Assembly: GCF_002902665.1 (NCBI RefSeq)
Contig: NZ_PPRM01000019.1
Location: 1-46,917, forward strand
Direction of reading: 5' to 3'
Origin: Macrococcoides caseolyticum
GTDB lineage: Bacteria; Bacillota; Bacilli; Staphylococcales; Staphylococcaceae
DNA: 46,917 nt
Shown here: positions 35,841 through 46,917 of the stretch, piece after piece
Numbering within the stretch: position 1 is the first letter of the stretch
Layout of the letters: each line of letters begins with the position of its first letter
Position numbers and translations under genes: made by a program
Notes under the pieces: generated by a model
What the model saw: the letters and a program-made list of their open reading frames with translations, nothing else
The model's database searches: none
What the model was told of the DNA's origin: nothing

Positions 35841-36425
35841 TTATTTTTTGAACTGTATCTTAGGCTCTGTTCCTGAAATAATTCTCTTGATATTGCTGCT
35901 GTGACGAATAATAATAAGCAGCATAATCAGAAATGAGATAATCTGCAAAATGATATCATCGAAAAATAATGTAGTAATAAAGTTTCCGATGCTCGTCAAA
36001 ATACTTGTTAATGATACCATTCGTGTTGTAAACAGTAAGGTAAAGAATATTACAGCGATGATAAGGAAGACTACTGGATTCACACCAAGGATGACACCGG
36101 CACTTGTTGCCACTGCCTTTCCCCCTTTAAATTTTAAGTAGATAGGATAGACATGGCCAATTATTGCAGCGAGTCCAAACCAGATACCATGAATATCAAG
36201 GTCATATATAATCGGGAATATTGCAGGTAGAACCCCTTTTGCAACATCGAATATCGTGACAAATATTCCGGCTTTCTTACCTAATACTCGAAATGTATTG
36301 GTGGCGCCTAGATTTCCGCTACCAAACTTACGAATATCTTTGTTAAAAAATAGTTTGCCTACAATCAAACCTGTTGGAATTGCACCAAGTAGATAGGCAA
36401 GTAATAGTAATAATGCAATCTGCAT
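35841..36425 (-). CDS. plsY: Acyl-phosphate:glycerol-3-phosphate acyltransferase
   Basis: A membrane enzyme for the first acylation in phospholipid synthesis, taking acyl-phosphate from PlsX. It has 194 residues and about five helices. The family motifs are GSGNLGATNTFRVLGKKAG (residues 36-54 or so), FKGGKAVATSAGV (phosphate loop) and RHSSNIKRIISGTEPK. The start ATG has AGGAGAAACG. It is divergent from parE, as in other staphylococci and Bacillus. Confidence 0.95.
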   Translation of the reverse strand: MQIALLLLLAYLLGAIPTGLIVGKLFFNKDIRKFGSGNLGATNTFRVLGKKAGIFVTIFDVAKGVLPAIFPIIYDLDIHGIWFGLAAIIGHVYPIYLKFKGGKAVATSAGVILGVNPVVFLIIAVIFFTLLFTTRMVSLTSILTSIGNFITTLFFDDIILQIISFLIMLLIIIRHSSNIKRIISGTEPKIQFKK

Positions 36426-36568
36426 AACGTTTCTCCTTTATGAGTAGCTACTAATAGTAATCCATAACTGTATCCATTATAACGCATACAAAAATAGTTG
36501 TGTAGAAAAATATAATATTAACAAATAATATTATTATGTAAACTAAAATAATAACGTTTTGTAAAGAC

Positions 36569-36596
36569 TTGCATTTTTAAGGGTTTCATTTAAAAT
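36569..36596 (+). promoter_or_regulatory. Putative parE promoter
   Basis: TTGCAT, a 16-base spacer, TAAAAT. The expected start is near 36603, in front of the LexA-like box. Confidence 0.5.
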
Positions 36597-36611
36597 AATG
36601 AATGTATATAA

Positions 36612-41064
<4,453 letters not shown>

Positions 41065-41143
41065 TGTTTGTGTAGACCCTTTCATTATCTATGGTAAAAT
41101 AGTTTTAGTTTTATTTTACTTTGAATAGTGGAGGGTTTTTATT

Positions 41144-42631
41144 TTGAATATATCAAAAGTAAATTTTGATGCGTGGATACCGGAATGGTTTAAGATGATA
41201 GTATCTACCGGAAATGATATGATTTGGTCACAATTTTTAATTGGATTATTATTGCTTGCTGGCTTTTTCTTTAGTTTAAGTTCTAGATTCATACAGCTTC
41301 GCTGGTTACCAGAGATGTTTAGAGTCATCGGTGAGAAACCAGAGACATTGGAAGATGGACAAAAAGGCATATCTTCCTTCCAGGCGTTTGCTATTAGTGC
41401 AGCGAGTCGAGTAGGGACCGGAAATATTGCAGGTGTTGCCACTGCTATTGTTCTTGGTGGACCTGGGGCCGTATTCTGGATGTGGGTTATTGCTTTTTTT
41501 GGTGCAGCAAGCGCATTCTTTGAGGCGACGTTAGCACAAGTTTATAAGGTTAAAGATGAAAATGGTGGTTTCCGTGGGGGTCCCGCTTATTATATGGAAT
41601 ATGGTCTTGGACAAAAATGGTTAGGGGCAACATTCGCCATTTTAATTACGATTACATTTGCATTTGTCTTTAATACTGTGCAATCAAATACGATTGCCGA
41701 AAGTTTAAATACACAGTATGATACACCTGCATGGATCACAGGATTAATTCTAGCAATCATTACAGCCATCGTAATTTTTGGTGGTGTACGATGGATTGCA
41801 AATGTATCTTCAACTATCGTTCCTATCATGGCAATTTTTTATATTCTGCTTGTGCTCTTTATTTTAATAATGCATATTGGTGATGTAATTCCCATGATAA
41901 TCAGTATTATTAAAGGTGCATTCGGTATGGAACAGGCATTTGGCGGTGCATTAGGTTTTACAATCATGCAGGGGATTAAGCGTGGATTATTCTCAAATGA
42001 AGCTGGTATGGGATCAGCTCCTAATGCTGCTGCAACGGCTGCTGTCAGTCATCCAGTGAAACAAGGTCTAATTCAGTCGTTAGGTGTATTCTTTGATACG
42101 ATGATTGTATGTACTGCAACTGCGATTATGATCTTATTATACTCAGGATTAGAGTTTGGGGAAAAAGCGCCACAAGGTGTGGCCGTTACACAAGCGGCCC
42201 TTAATAATCATGTCGGTAGTTTCGGTGGTTTCTTCCTGACAGTAGCTGTATTCTTATTTGCGTATTCATCAGTTATCGGTAACTATTATTATGGTCAATC
42301 AAATATTGAATATTTAACAAAGAATAAAGTGATCATGTTTATTTTCAGATCGTTTGTTGTAGTTATGGTATTTTTTGGTGCTGTCATTAAAGTGGAGACG
42401 GTCTGGGCAACTGCAGACTTGTTTATGGGACTTATGGCAATCTTAAATATAACTGCGATTATCGGTTTAGCACATGTTGTATTTGAAGTTGCTAAAGATT
42501 ATGGAGAACAGCGTAAGAAAGGACTTAATCCTGTATTTAGAACAGAGAATGTCAGGGCTGATCTATCCGATGTCGAGACTTGGGGAGATAACCCGTATCA
42601 TTTTAAAGATAAAGAAATAAATCATAAATAA
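41144..42631 (+). CDS. alsT: Sodium:alanine symporter (AGCS family)
   Basis: Takes up alanine or glycine with sodium. The protein has 495 residues and about 11 helices. FAISAASRVGTGNIAGVATAIVLGGPGAVFWMW is the AGCS signature, with GGFRGGPAYYMEYGLG and RGLFSNEAGMGSAPNAAA as further hallmarks. The start is TTG at 41144, with GGAGGG upstream. It follows parC as in staphylococci and has its own promoter space of about 80 bp and a terminator. Confidence 0.93.
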   Translation: MNISKVNFDAWIPEWFKMIVSTGNDMIWSQFLIGLLLLAGFFFSLSSRFIQLRWLPEMFRVIGEKPETLEDGQKGISSFQAFAISAASRVGTGNIAGVATAIVLGGPGAVFWMWVIAFFGAASAFFEATLAQVYKVKDENGGFRGGPAYYMEYGLGQKWLGATFAILITITFAFVFNTVQSNTIAESLNTQYDTPAWITGLILAIITAIVIFGGVRWIANVSSTIVPIMAIFYILLVLFILIMHIGDVIPMIISIIKGAFGMEQAFGGALGFTIMQGIKRGLFSNEAGMGSAPNAAATAAVSHPVKQGLIQSLGVFFDTMIVCTATAIMILLYSGLEFGEKAPQGVAVTQAALNNHVGSFGGFFLTVAVFLFAYSSVIGNYYYGQSNIEYLTKNKVIMFIFRSFVVVMVFFGAVIKVETVWATADLFMGLMAILNITAIIGLAHVVFEVAKDYGEQRKKGLNPVFRTENVRADLSDVETWGDNPYHFKDKEINHK

Positions 42632-42664
42632 AATACTAAGCTGCAGCTGCAGCTTAGTATTTTT
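42630..42664. terminator. Palindromic bidirectional terminator
   Basis: AAATACTAAGCTGC pairs with GCAGCTTAGTATTT around AGCT, with A and T runs on both sides. It lies between convergent alsT and the DUF1002 gene and overlaps both gene ends. Confidence 0.9.
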
Positions 42665-43634
42665 ATTTGAAAAGGTTCGCTATCCAGTCGATTATAGACT
42701 GGATGAAGTTCATGATCTTATCCCAGAACCCTTCATCTTTTAAAGTATTATTAATATTATTACCAAGTTCTTTTGCTTTATCTGTAGCTTTTTTAAAGCC
42801 TTCAGAATTTTTGATATCATCGACATAGTTTTTTGTGCCTTCAATAAATTTATCTTTATTTTCACCACTGAAGACGCCGTTGTTTTGTGCATTTTCTATA
42901 AAGTTAACAATGATATTGATCTGATTGTCATTGATGATATTCGTCAGGCCATTATTCTCGATCTTCTGAATAACAATATTTTTGATTTCTGTCGCATCTA
43001 GATTCGCACCTTGCTTTGCAATCTCTGCTTTCGCTTCAGCAATCGCTTTATTGAGCTGTTCTTGAGAGTAACCATCGACACCTGTATTTTGTTCGTTAAT
43101 ATTAGAGATAGAATTAAGTTCATCCTGAGCTACTTGTGTCTTCGACTGATCGATTGGCTCACCTTGTGCTTCGAATGCTTTATAGACACCAGCGAGTGCA
43201 CTTTCACCAGTAACGTCTTCAGCGGCTGCAATGGTAACATCAGCATCTGTTACACCTGCTGTAAGTAAAGCATTCTTATAAGTATCTTCAGTTATTTTAG
43301 TGATTTTACCGGCAGATTGGTTTATATTTAAAGTAAGACCACTACCAGCAGATAGCTTTTTGATACGAATACTAGACTTTAATACATCGTTACTTGATTG
43401 CAGATTTAAGTACTTTCCTAGGTCTTCAGCATAGACATACGTTGTTTTATCCTGAGCATCCGTTTCAAGCAGTTCACTCGTCTTACCTTTAAGGGCACTA
43501 TTTTGTTCTAATGCTGCACCATACACTGTCACTGCTTCAGACCACGCTTCTTGCGTCACCGCTTGGGCACGCTGAGGGATCATCAGCATTAAAGAAAGAA
43601 AGGCTGTTAATATTAAAATAATGAGTTTTTTCAT
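42663..43634 (-). CDS. DUF1002 (YpuA) family exported protein
   Basis: A 323-residue secreted protein with a signal peptide that probably ends AQA (residues 22-24). The body fits the DUF1002/YpuA family: EAWSEAVTVYGAALEQN, IRIKKLSAGSGLTLNI, LLTAGVTDADVTIAAAEDVTGESALAGVYKAFE. The C-terminal half is helical (IAEAKAEIAKQGA, VNFIENAQNNG), and the end has an amphipathic or membrane-seeking IMNFIQSIIDWIANLF. AGGAGGATT precedes the ATG. The role is unknown; the Bacillus homologue reacts to cell-wall stress. Confidence 0.82.
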   Translation of the reverse strand: MKKLIILILTAFLSLMLMIPQRAQAVTQEAWSEAVTVYGAALEQNSALKGKTSELLETDAQDKTTYVYAEDLGKYLNLQSSNDVLKSSIRIKKLSAGSGLTLNINQSAGKITKITEDTYKNALLTAGVTDADVTIAAAEDVTGESALAGVYKAFEAQGEPIDQSKTQVAQDELNSISNINEQNTGVDGYSQEQLNKAIAEAKAEIAKQGANLDATEIKNIVIQKIENNGLTNIINDNQINIIVNFIENAQNNGVFSGENKDKFIEGTKNYVDDIKNSEGFKKATDKAKELGNNINNTLKDEGFWDKIMNFIQSIIDWIANLFK

Positions 43635-43732
43635 ATATAATCCTCCTGATAATTTATATATATTTAGTATATACCTTTATATTATCATGAGCATGTTTAT
43701 TGTGATATAGGTCTTTGGAATGAGGTGTTATT

Positions 43733-44584
43733 TTGAAATATCATGTGTTGAAAGTTTTGAATAATAATGTTGTGATAACTGAAGGCGATGAGGGAGAAAC
43801 GATCCTGATAGGTAAAGGTATAGGTTTTGGTAAGAAAAGTGGGGCAGTTCTAAAGGATAGCGAGCTTGAACATATTGAGAAGATCTTCAAACTTAAGTCA
43901 TCTTCTGAGCAGGAAAGATATAAGTCTTTATTGACCTTAACTAATGATGAGGTAATCCAGACGGTCATAGAAGTAATTGAATTCATCGATCATAAAACGA
44001 ATGGAGAGATGAATGATAATATTCTTTTATCTCTTACGGATCATATTATCTTTGCATTGAAACGTTATCAGGAAGGAATCATTGTGGCCAATCCGTTCCT
44101 GAAAGAAACTGAAAGTCTATACAGACAGGAGTTTCTGATTGCTGAACAGGTCGTAGCGATGCTGAATGACAGACTGCAGGTCCAATTCCCGAAGACAGAA
44201 GTCGGTTTTATTGCTTTGCATATCCATTCGTCGGTGAACAATCACTCGTTAAGAGATATGCGTCTGATGACTGAAGTTGTGCAAAATGCTATTACAATTA
44301 TAGAGCAGGACTTAAAGGTTATTGTGGATAAAGATTCCATTACATATTCAAGATTTTTAAGACATATTACATTTACTGTGCAACGTGTGATGTCTGATGA
44401 GAGGATGCCGGAACAAAAAACATTAGAAAGCCTATTGAAACAGCAGTATCCTCTGTGTTATAATACTTCTGTAAAGATCGTAAAGATGATGCAGACTTAT
44501 TTAAATAAGCCTGTCTATGATTCGGAATTGGTATATCTTACGATGCATATTCAAGCATTTAATACTGAAGTCGATAACGTGTAA
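43733..44584 (+). CDS. glcT: GlcT transcription antiterminator
   Basis: A BglG/SacY-family RNA-binding antiterminator of 283 residues. The N-terminal 60 form the RNA-binding CAT domain (VLNNNVVI, GKGIGFGKKSG). Two PTS regulatory domains follow (about 65-170 and 171-283) with the conserved histidines, for example DHIIFALKR and GFIALHIHSSVNN. It is kept inactive when EII-Glc phosphorylates it in the absence of glucose. It controls ptsG just downstream through the RAT element that overlaps its stop codon. The start is TTG at 43733 after GAGGTG. Confidence 0.93.
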   Translation: MKYHVLKVLNNNVVITEGDEGETILIGKGIGFGKKSGAVLKDSELEHIEKIFKLKSSSEQERYKSLLTLTNDEVIQTVIEVIEFIDHKTNGEMNDNILLSLTDHIIFALKRYQEGIIVANPFLKETESLYRQEFLIAEQVVAMLNDRLQVQFPKTEVGFIALHIHSSVNNHSLRDMRLMTEVVQNAITIIEQDLKVIVDKDSITYSRFLRHITFTVQRVMSDERMPEQKTLESLLKQQYPLCYNTSVKIVKMMQTYLNKPVYDSELVYLTMHIQAFNTEVDNV

Positions 44585-44646
44585 CTGATAATGCAGGCAT
44601 GAGTTGTCACTGGTACTTAGGGACTGGTGTATACTCATGCCTTTTT
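44579..44646 (+). promoter_or_regulatory. GlcT-dependent RAT antiterminator and overlapping terminator of ptsG
   Basis: The terminator stem is GGCATGAGT (44596-44604) / ACTCATGCC (44633-44641), followed by TTTTT. The alternative antiterminator (RAT) pairs GTGTAACT (44579-44586) with AGTTGTCAC (44602-44610). The two structures share AGT at 44602-44604, so only one can form. When GlcT binds the RAT, ptsG is transcribed. The RAT includes the glcT stop codon (44582-44584). GCAGGCATGAG matches GlcT RATs known from Bacillus and S. carnosus. Confidence 0.85.
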
Positions 44647-44698
44647 ATATGTGACACTGCATCACTTTACATCAAAAACTATTTAGGAGGAATACAAT

Positions 44699-46780
44699 AT
44701 GTGGAAAACGTTTCTCGGTCAATTACAACGTATCGGTAAAGCACTGATGCTTCCGGTGGCATTATTACCAGCTGCAGGAATACTGCTTGCATTTGGTAAC
44801 GCAATGCATAATGAACAACTTGTTCAGATAGCACCATGGTTAGATAATGGATTCTTTGTAATGCTATCAGGTATTATGGAAAGTGCTGGACAGGTTATTT
44901 TTGATAATTTACCTTTATTATTTGCGATTGGTACAGCGCTAGGGTTAGCAGGTGGTGATGGTGTTGCTGGACTTGCTGCATTAGTAGGTTATTTAATTAT
45001 GAATGCTACTATCGGTAAGTTTATGGGAATTACTATCGATGATATTTTCAGCTATGCTGAAGGGGCGAAGACACTAGGGCAATCCGCTAAAGAACCGGCA
45101 AACGCTTTAATTTTAGGCATACCAACCCTTCAAACAGGTGTATTTGGCGGAATTATTATGGGTGCGGTTGCTGCATGGTGCTATAATAAGTTTTACAATA
45201 TTAATATGCCTGCTTTCTTAGGGTTTTTCGCTGGTAAACGATTCGTGCCAATCATTACTTCAGTGATGGCAATCATTGTGGGTGCGATTCTAGCGATTAT
45301 CTGGCCACCAATTCAAGGCGGTTTAAATACATTGTCTGAATTCTTATTGAATAAAAACTTAGTATTAACGACCTTTATTTTTGGTGTCATTGAACGTGCT
45401 TTAATTCCATTTGGATTACATCATATTTTCTATGCGCCATTCTGGTTTGAATTCGGAAATTACACAAATGCTGCCGGTAACTTAGTGCGTGGTGATCAAA
45501 GTATATGGATGGCACAAATGAAAGATGGCGTTCCATTTACAGCAGGTATGTTTACTACTGGTAAATACCCATTTATGATGTTCGGATTACCAGCTGCTGC
45601 TTATGCTATTTATCGTCAGGCACGTCCAGAACGCAAGAAAGTTGTAGGAGGATTAATGCTATCTGCAGCTTTAACATCATTCTTAACAGGTATTACAGAA
45701 CCACTAGAGTTCTCATTCTTATTCGTTGCTCCAATTCTTTATGCAATACACGTATTACTTGCAGGAACATCGTTCTTAATCATGCATTTATTACATGTTA
45801 AGATTGGTATGACCTTCTCAGGTGGGTTTATCGATTATACACTTTTTGGATTATTGAATTATGATAGAACTAATGCACTATTGGTTATCCCTGTAGGCCT
45901 TGTATATGCAGTTGTTTACTATCTATTGTTCACTTTTGCAATTAAGAAATTTAATTTAAAAACACCAGGAAGAGAAGTTGAAGAAACAGTTAACAAAGCT
46001 TCAGAAACCTCTGAACTTCCATTCCACGTGCTTGATGCAATGGGCGGTAAAGAGAACATCAAGCATCTAGACGCTTGTATTACAAGACTTAGAGTTGAAG
46101 TAAACGATAAGTCCAAAGTGGATGTCGGTGAGTTAAAAGCGTTAGGTGCAGCTGGTGTGTTAGAAGTAGGAAACAATATGCAGGCAATCTTTGGACCTAA
46201 GTCAGATCAGATTAAACATGATATGGCCAGAATCATTTCAGGTGACATAACACGTCCAGAACAAACGACTGTCACTGAAGAGATGAATCCGGTGAAAGCT
46301 GAAGAACAAATCGAAGCTGTACCAGCAGCAGCGGATCATATTGTATATGCGCCGATTACTGGTGAGGTGGTAGATTTATCTCAAGTACCAGATCAAGTAT
46401 TTAGTCAGAAGCTAATGGGAGATGGGGTTGCAATCATACCTTCTATCGGTGAAGTAGTAGCACCATTCGATGGCGTTGTGAAGATGGATTTCCCGACGAA
46501 ACATGCAATAGGACTTGAAGATGAGAACGGTCTTGAAGTTTTAATTCATTTTGGATTGGAAACTGTTGGATTAAAAGGCAACGGATTTGAAATGCTCGTA
46601 GCGCCTGGTGATAAAATCACTAAAGGTCAGTCGTTGTTAAAAGTAGATCTGGATTATATCAGAGCGAATGCGGACAGTGATATTACCCCAATCATCTTCA
46701 CTAATTTGAATAATCAAATGATTCATGATGTCAATTATGGAAAAATTCAATCTGGTGAACGTTTACTTTCAGTTAAATAA
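44699..46780 (+). CDS. ptsG: Glucose-specific PTS enzyme IICBA
   Basis: Imports and phosphorylates glucose. The protein has 693 residues with all three domains: membrane IIC (about 1-410), IIB with the phospho-Cys460 in [10 protein letters not shown], and IIA (about 545-693) with the active His617 in [13 protein letters not shown]. Linkers join IIC to IIB and IIB to IIA; the IIB-IIA linker (about 525-545) is rich in Glu, Ala and Pro. The Shine-Dalgarno sequence is AGGAGGAATAC. Expression is controlled by the GlcT switch upstream. The sugar is inferred from strong GlcT linkage and the sequence. Confidence 0.93.
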   Translation: MWKTFLGQLQRIGKALMLPVALLPAAGILLAFGNAMHNEQLVQIAPWLDNGFFVMLSGIMESAGQVIFDNLPLLFAIGTALGLAGGDGVAGLAALVGYLIMNATIGKFMGITIDDIFSYAEGAKTLGQSAKEPANALILGIPTLQTGVFGGIIMGAVAAWCYNKFYNINMPAFLGFFAGKRFVPIITSVMAIIVGAILAIIWPPIQGGLNTLSEFLLNKNLVLTTFIFGVIERALIPFGLHHIFYAPFWFEFGNYTNAAGNLVRGDQSIWMAQMKDGVPFTAGMFTTGKYPFMMFGLPAAAYAIYRQARPERKKVVGGLMLSAALTSFLTGITEPLEFSFLFVAPILYAIHVLLAGTSFLIMHLLHVKIGMTFSGGFIDYTLFGLLNYDRTNALLVIPVGLVYAVVYYLLFTFAIKKFNLKTPGREVEETVNKASETSELPFHVLDAMGGKENIKHLDACITRLRVEVNDKSKVDVGELKALGAAGVLEVGNNMQAIFGPKSDQIKHDMARIISGDITRPEQTTVTEEMNPVKAEEQIEAVPAAADHIVYAPITGEVVDLSQVPDQVFSQKLMGDGVAIIPSIGEVVAPFDGVVKMDFPTKHAIGLEDENGLEVLIHFGLETVGLKGNGFEMLVAPGDKITKGQSLLKVDLDYIRANADSDITPIIFTNLNNQMIHDVNYGKIQSGERLLSVK

Positions 46781-46783
46781 GTA

Positions 46784-46825
46784 AAATCAAGGAACATCTG
46801 TAACGATGTTCCTTGATTTTTTTTG
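46784..46825 (+). terminator. Terminator after ptsG
   Basis: AAATCAAGGAACATC / GATGTTCCTTGATTT with a short loop, then a T run. The 90 bases beyond it to the window end are very AT-rich, and I see no gene in them. Confidence 0.9.
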
Positions 46826-46917
46826 TTATATATGGTTAAATTTCTTTATATATATAATAAATTATTATAAATATATTATGTAAACTATAGATATATAGAT
46901 AAAATAATATATTACAT

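Overview
The window is low-GC Firmicutes DNA from the family Staphylococcaceae. Protein style and gene order (lexA-sosA-ynzC-tkt-yneF, ccdA-ccdC-yneK, sbcDC, mscL/opuD, acnA, plsY, parEC, alsT, glcT) match the conserved staphylococcal chromosome. The threonine operon, a pantothenate operon, a zinc-starvation cluster and ptsG directly behind glcT suggest Macrococcus or a close relative rather than Staphylococcus aureus. That genus call is inference from synteny and protein resemblance, not from a search.

Layout. 1-2840 is a small accessory zone: two orphan genes, two decayed IS3-type transposase pieces, a broken coiled-coil gene of plasmid type, and a duplicated small membrane-protein unit with one copy frameshifted. 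2841-8336 is threonine biosynthesis: aspartokinase divergent from hom-thrC-thrB and a HAD phosphatase. 8346-11340 makes pantothenate: panE divergent from panB-panC-panD. 11400-13218 holds an orphan gene and an amino acid permease. 13393-18148 is a zinc-limitation cluster: a COG0523 GTPase with rpmG, divergent from a zinc-binding lipoprotein with a zinc-free S14, then a separate ZinT lipoprotein. Three Zur-like palindromes mark it. Three small genes (degenerate Nudix, VOC, membrane protein) sit inside it. 18244-20241 contains the SOS core (lexA and sosA with LexA boxes) and small ORFs. 20265-25467 runs tkt, yneF, a Pro/Glu-rich lipoprotein, ccdA, ccdC, yneK, DUF1659 and DUF2922. 25546-30393 is sbcD-sbcC and a Sco-type copper chaperone. 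30423-32336 has a 5'-truncated mscL beside an intact betaine transporter. 32508-36425 is aconitase, a thioesterase and plsY. 36645-41064 is topoisomerase IV (parE-parC) with a LexA-like box in its leader. 41144-46780 is alsT, a DUF1002 protein, and the glcT-ptsG glucose PTS pair with an antiterminator/terminator switch between them.

Most of the window is well-known core metabolism. I did not find a clear, complete, undescribed system. The items most worth a second look are: the zinc cluster with its split ZnuA/ZinT; the truncated mscL; an unannotated 22-residue ORF followed by a perfect 24-bp hairpin; the inverted repeats in the two divergent biosynthetic promoters (asp kinase/hom and panE/panB); and the tandem membrane-protein duplication. 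Several start codons were moved from the longest reading frame to positions that have a Shine-Dalgarno sequence. Promoter and operator calls are by eye.
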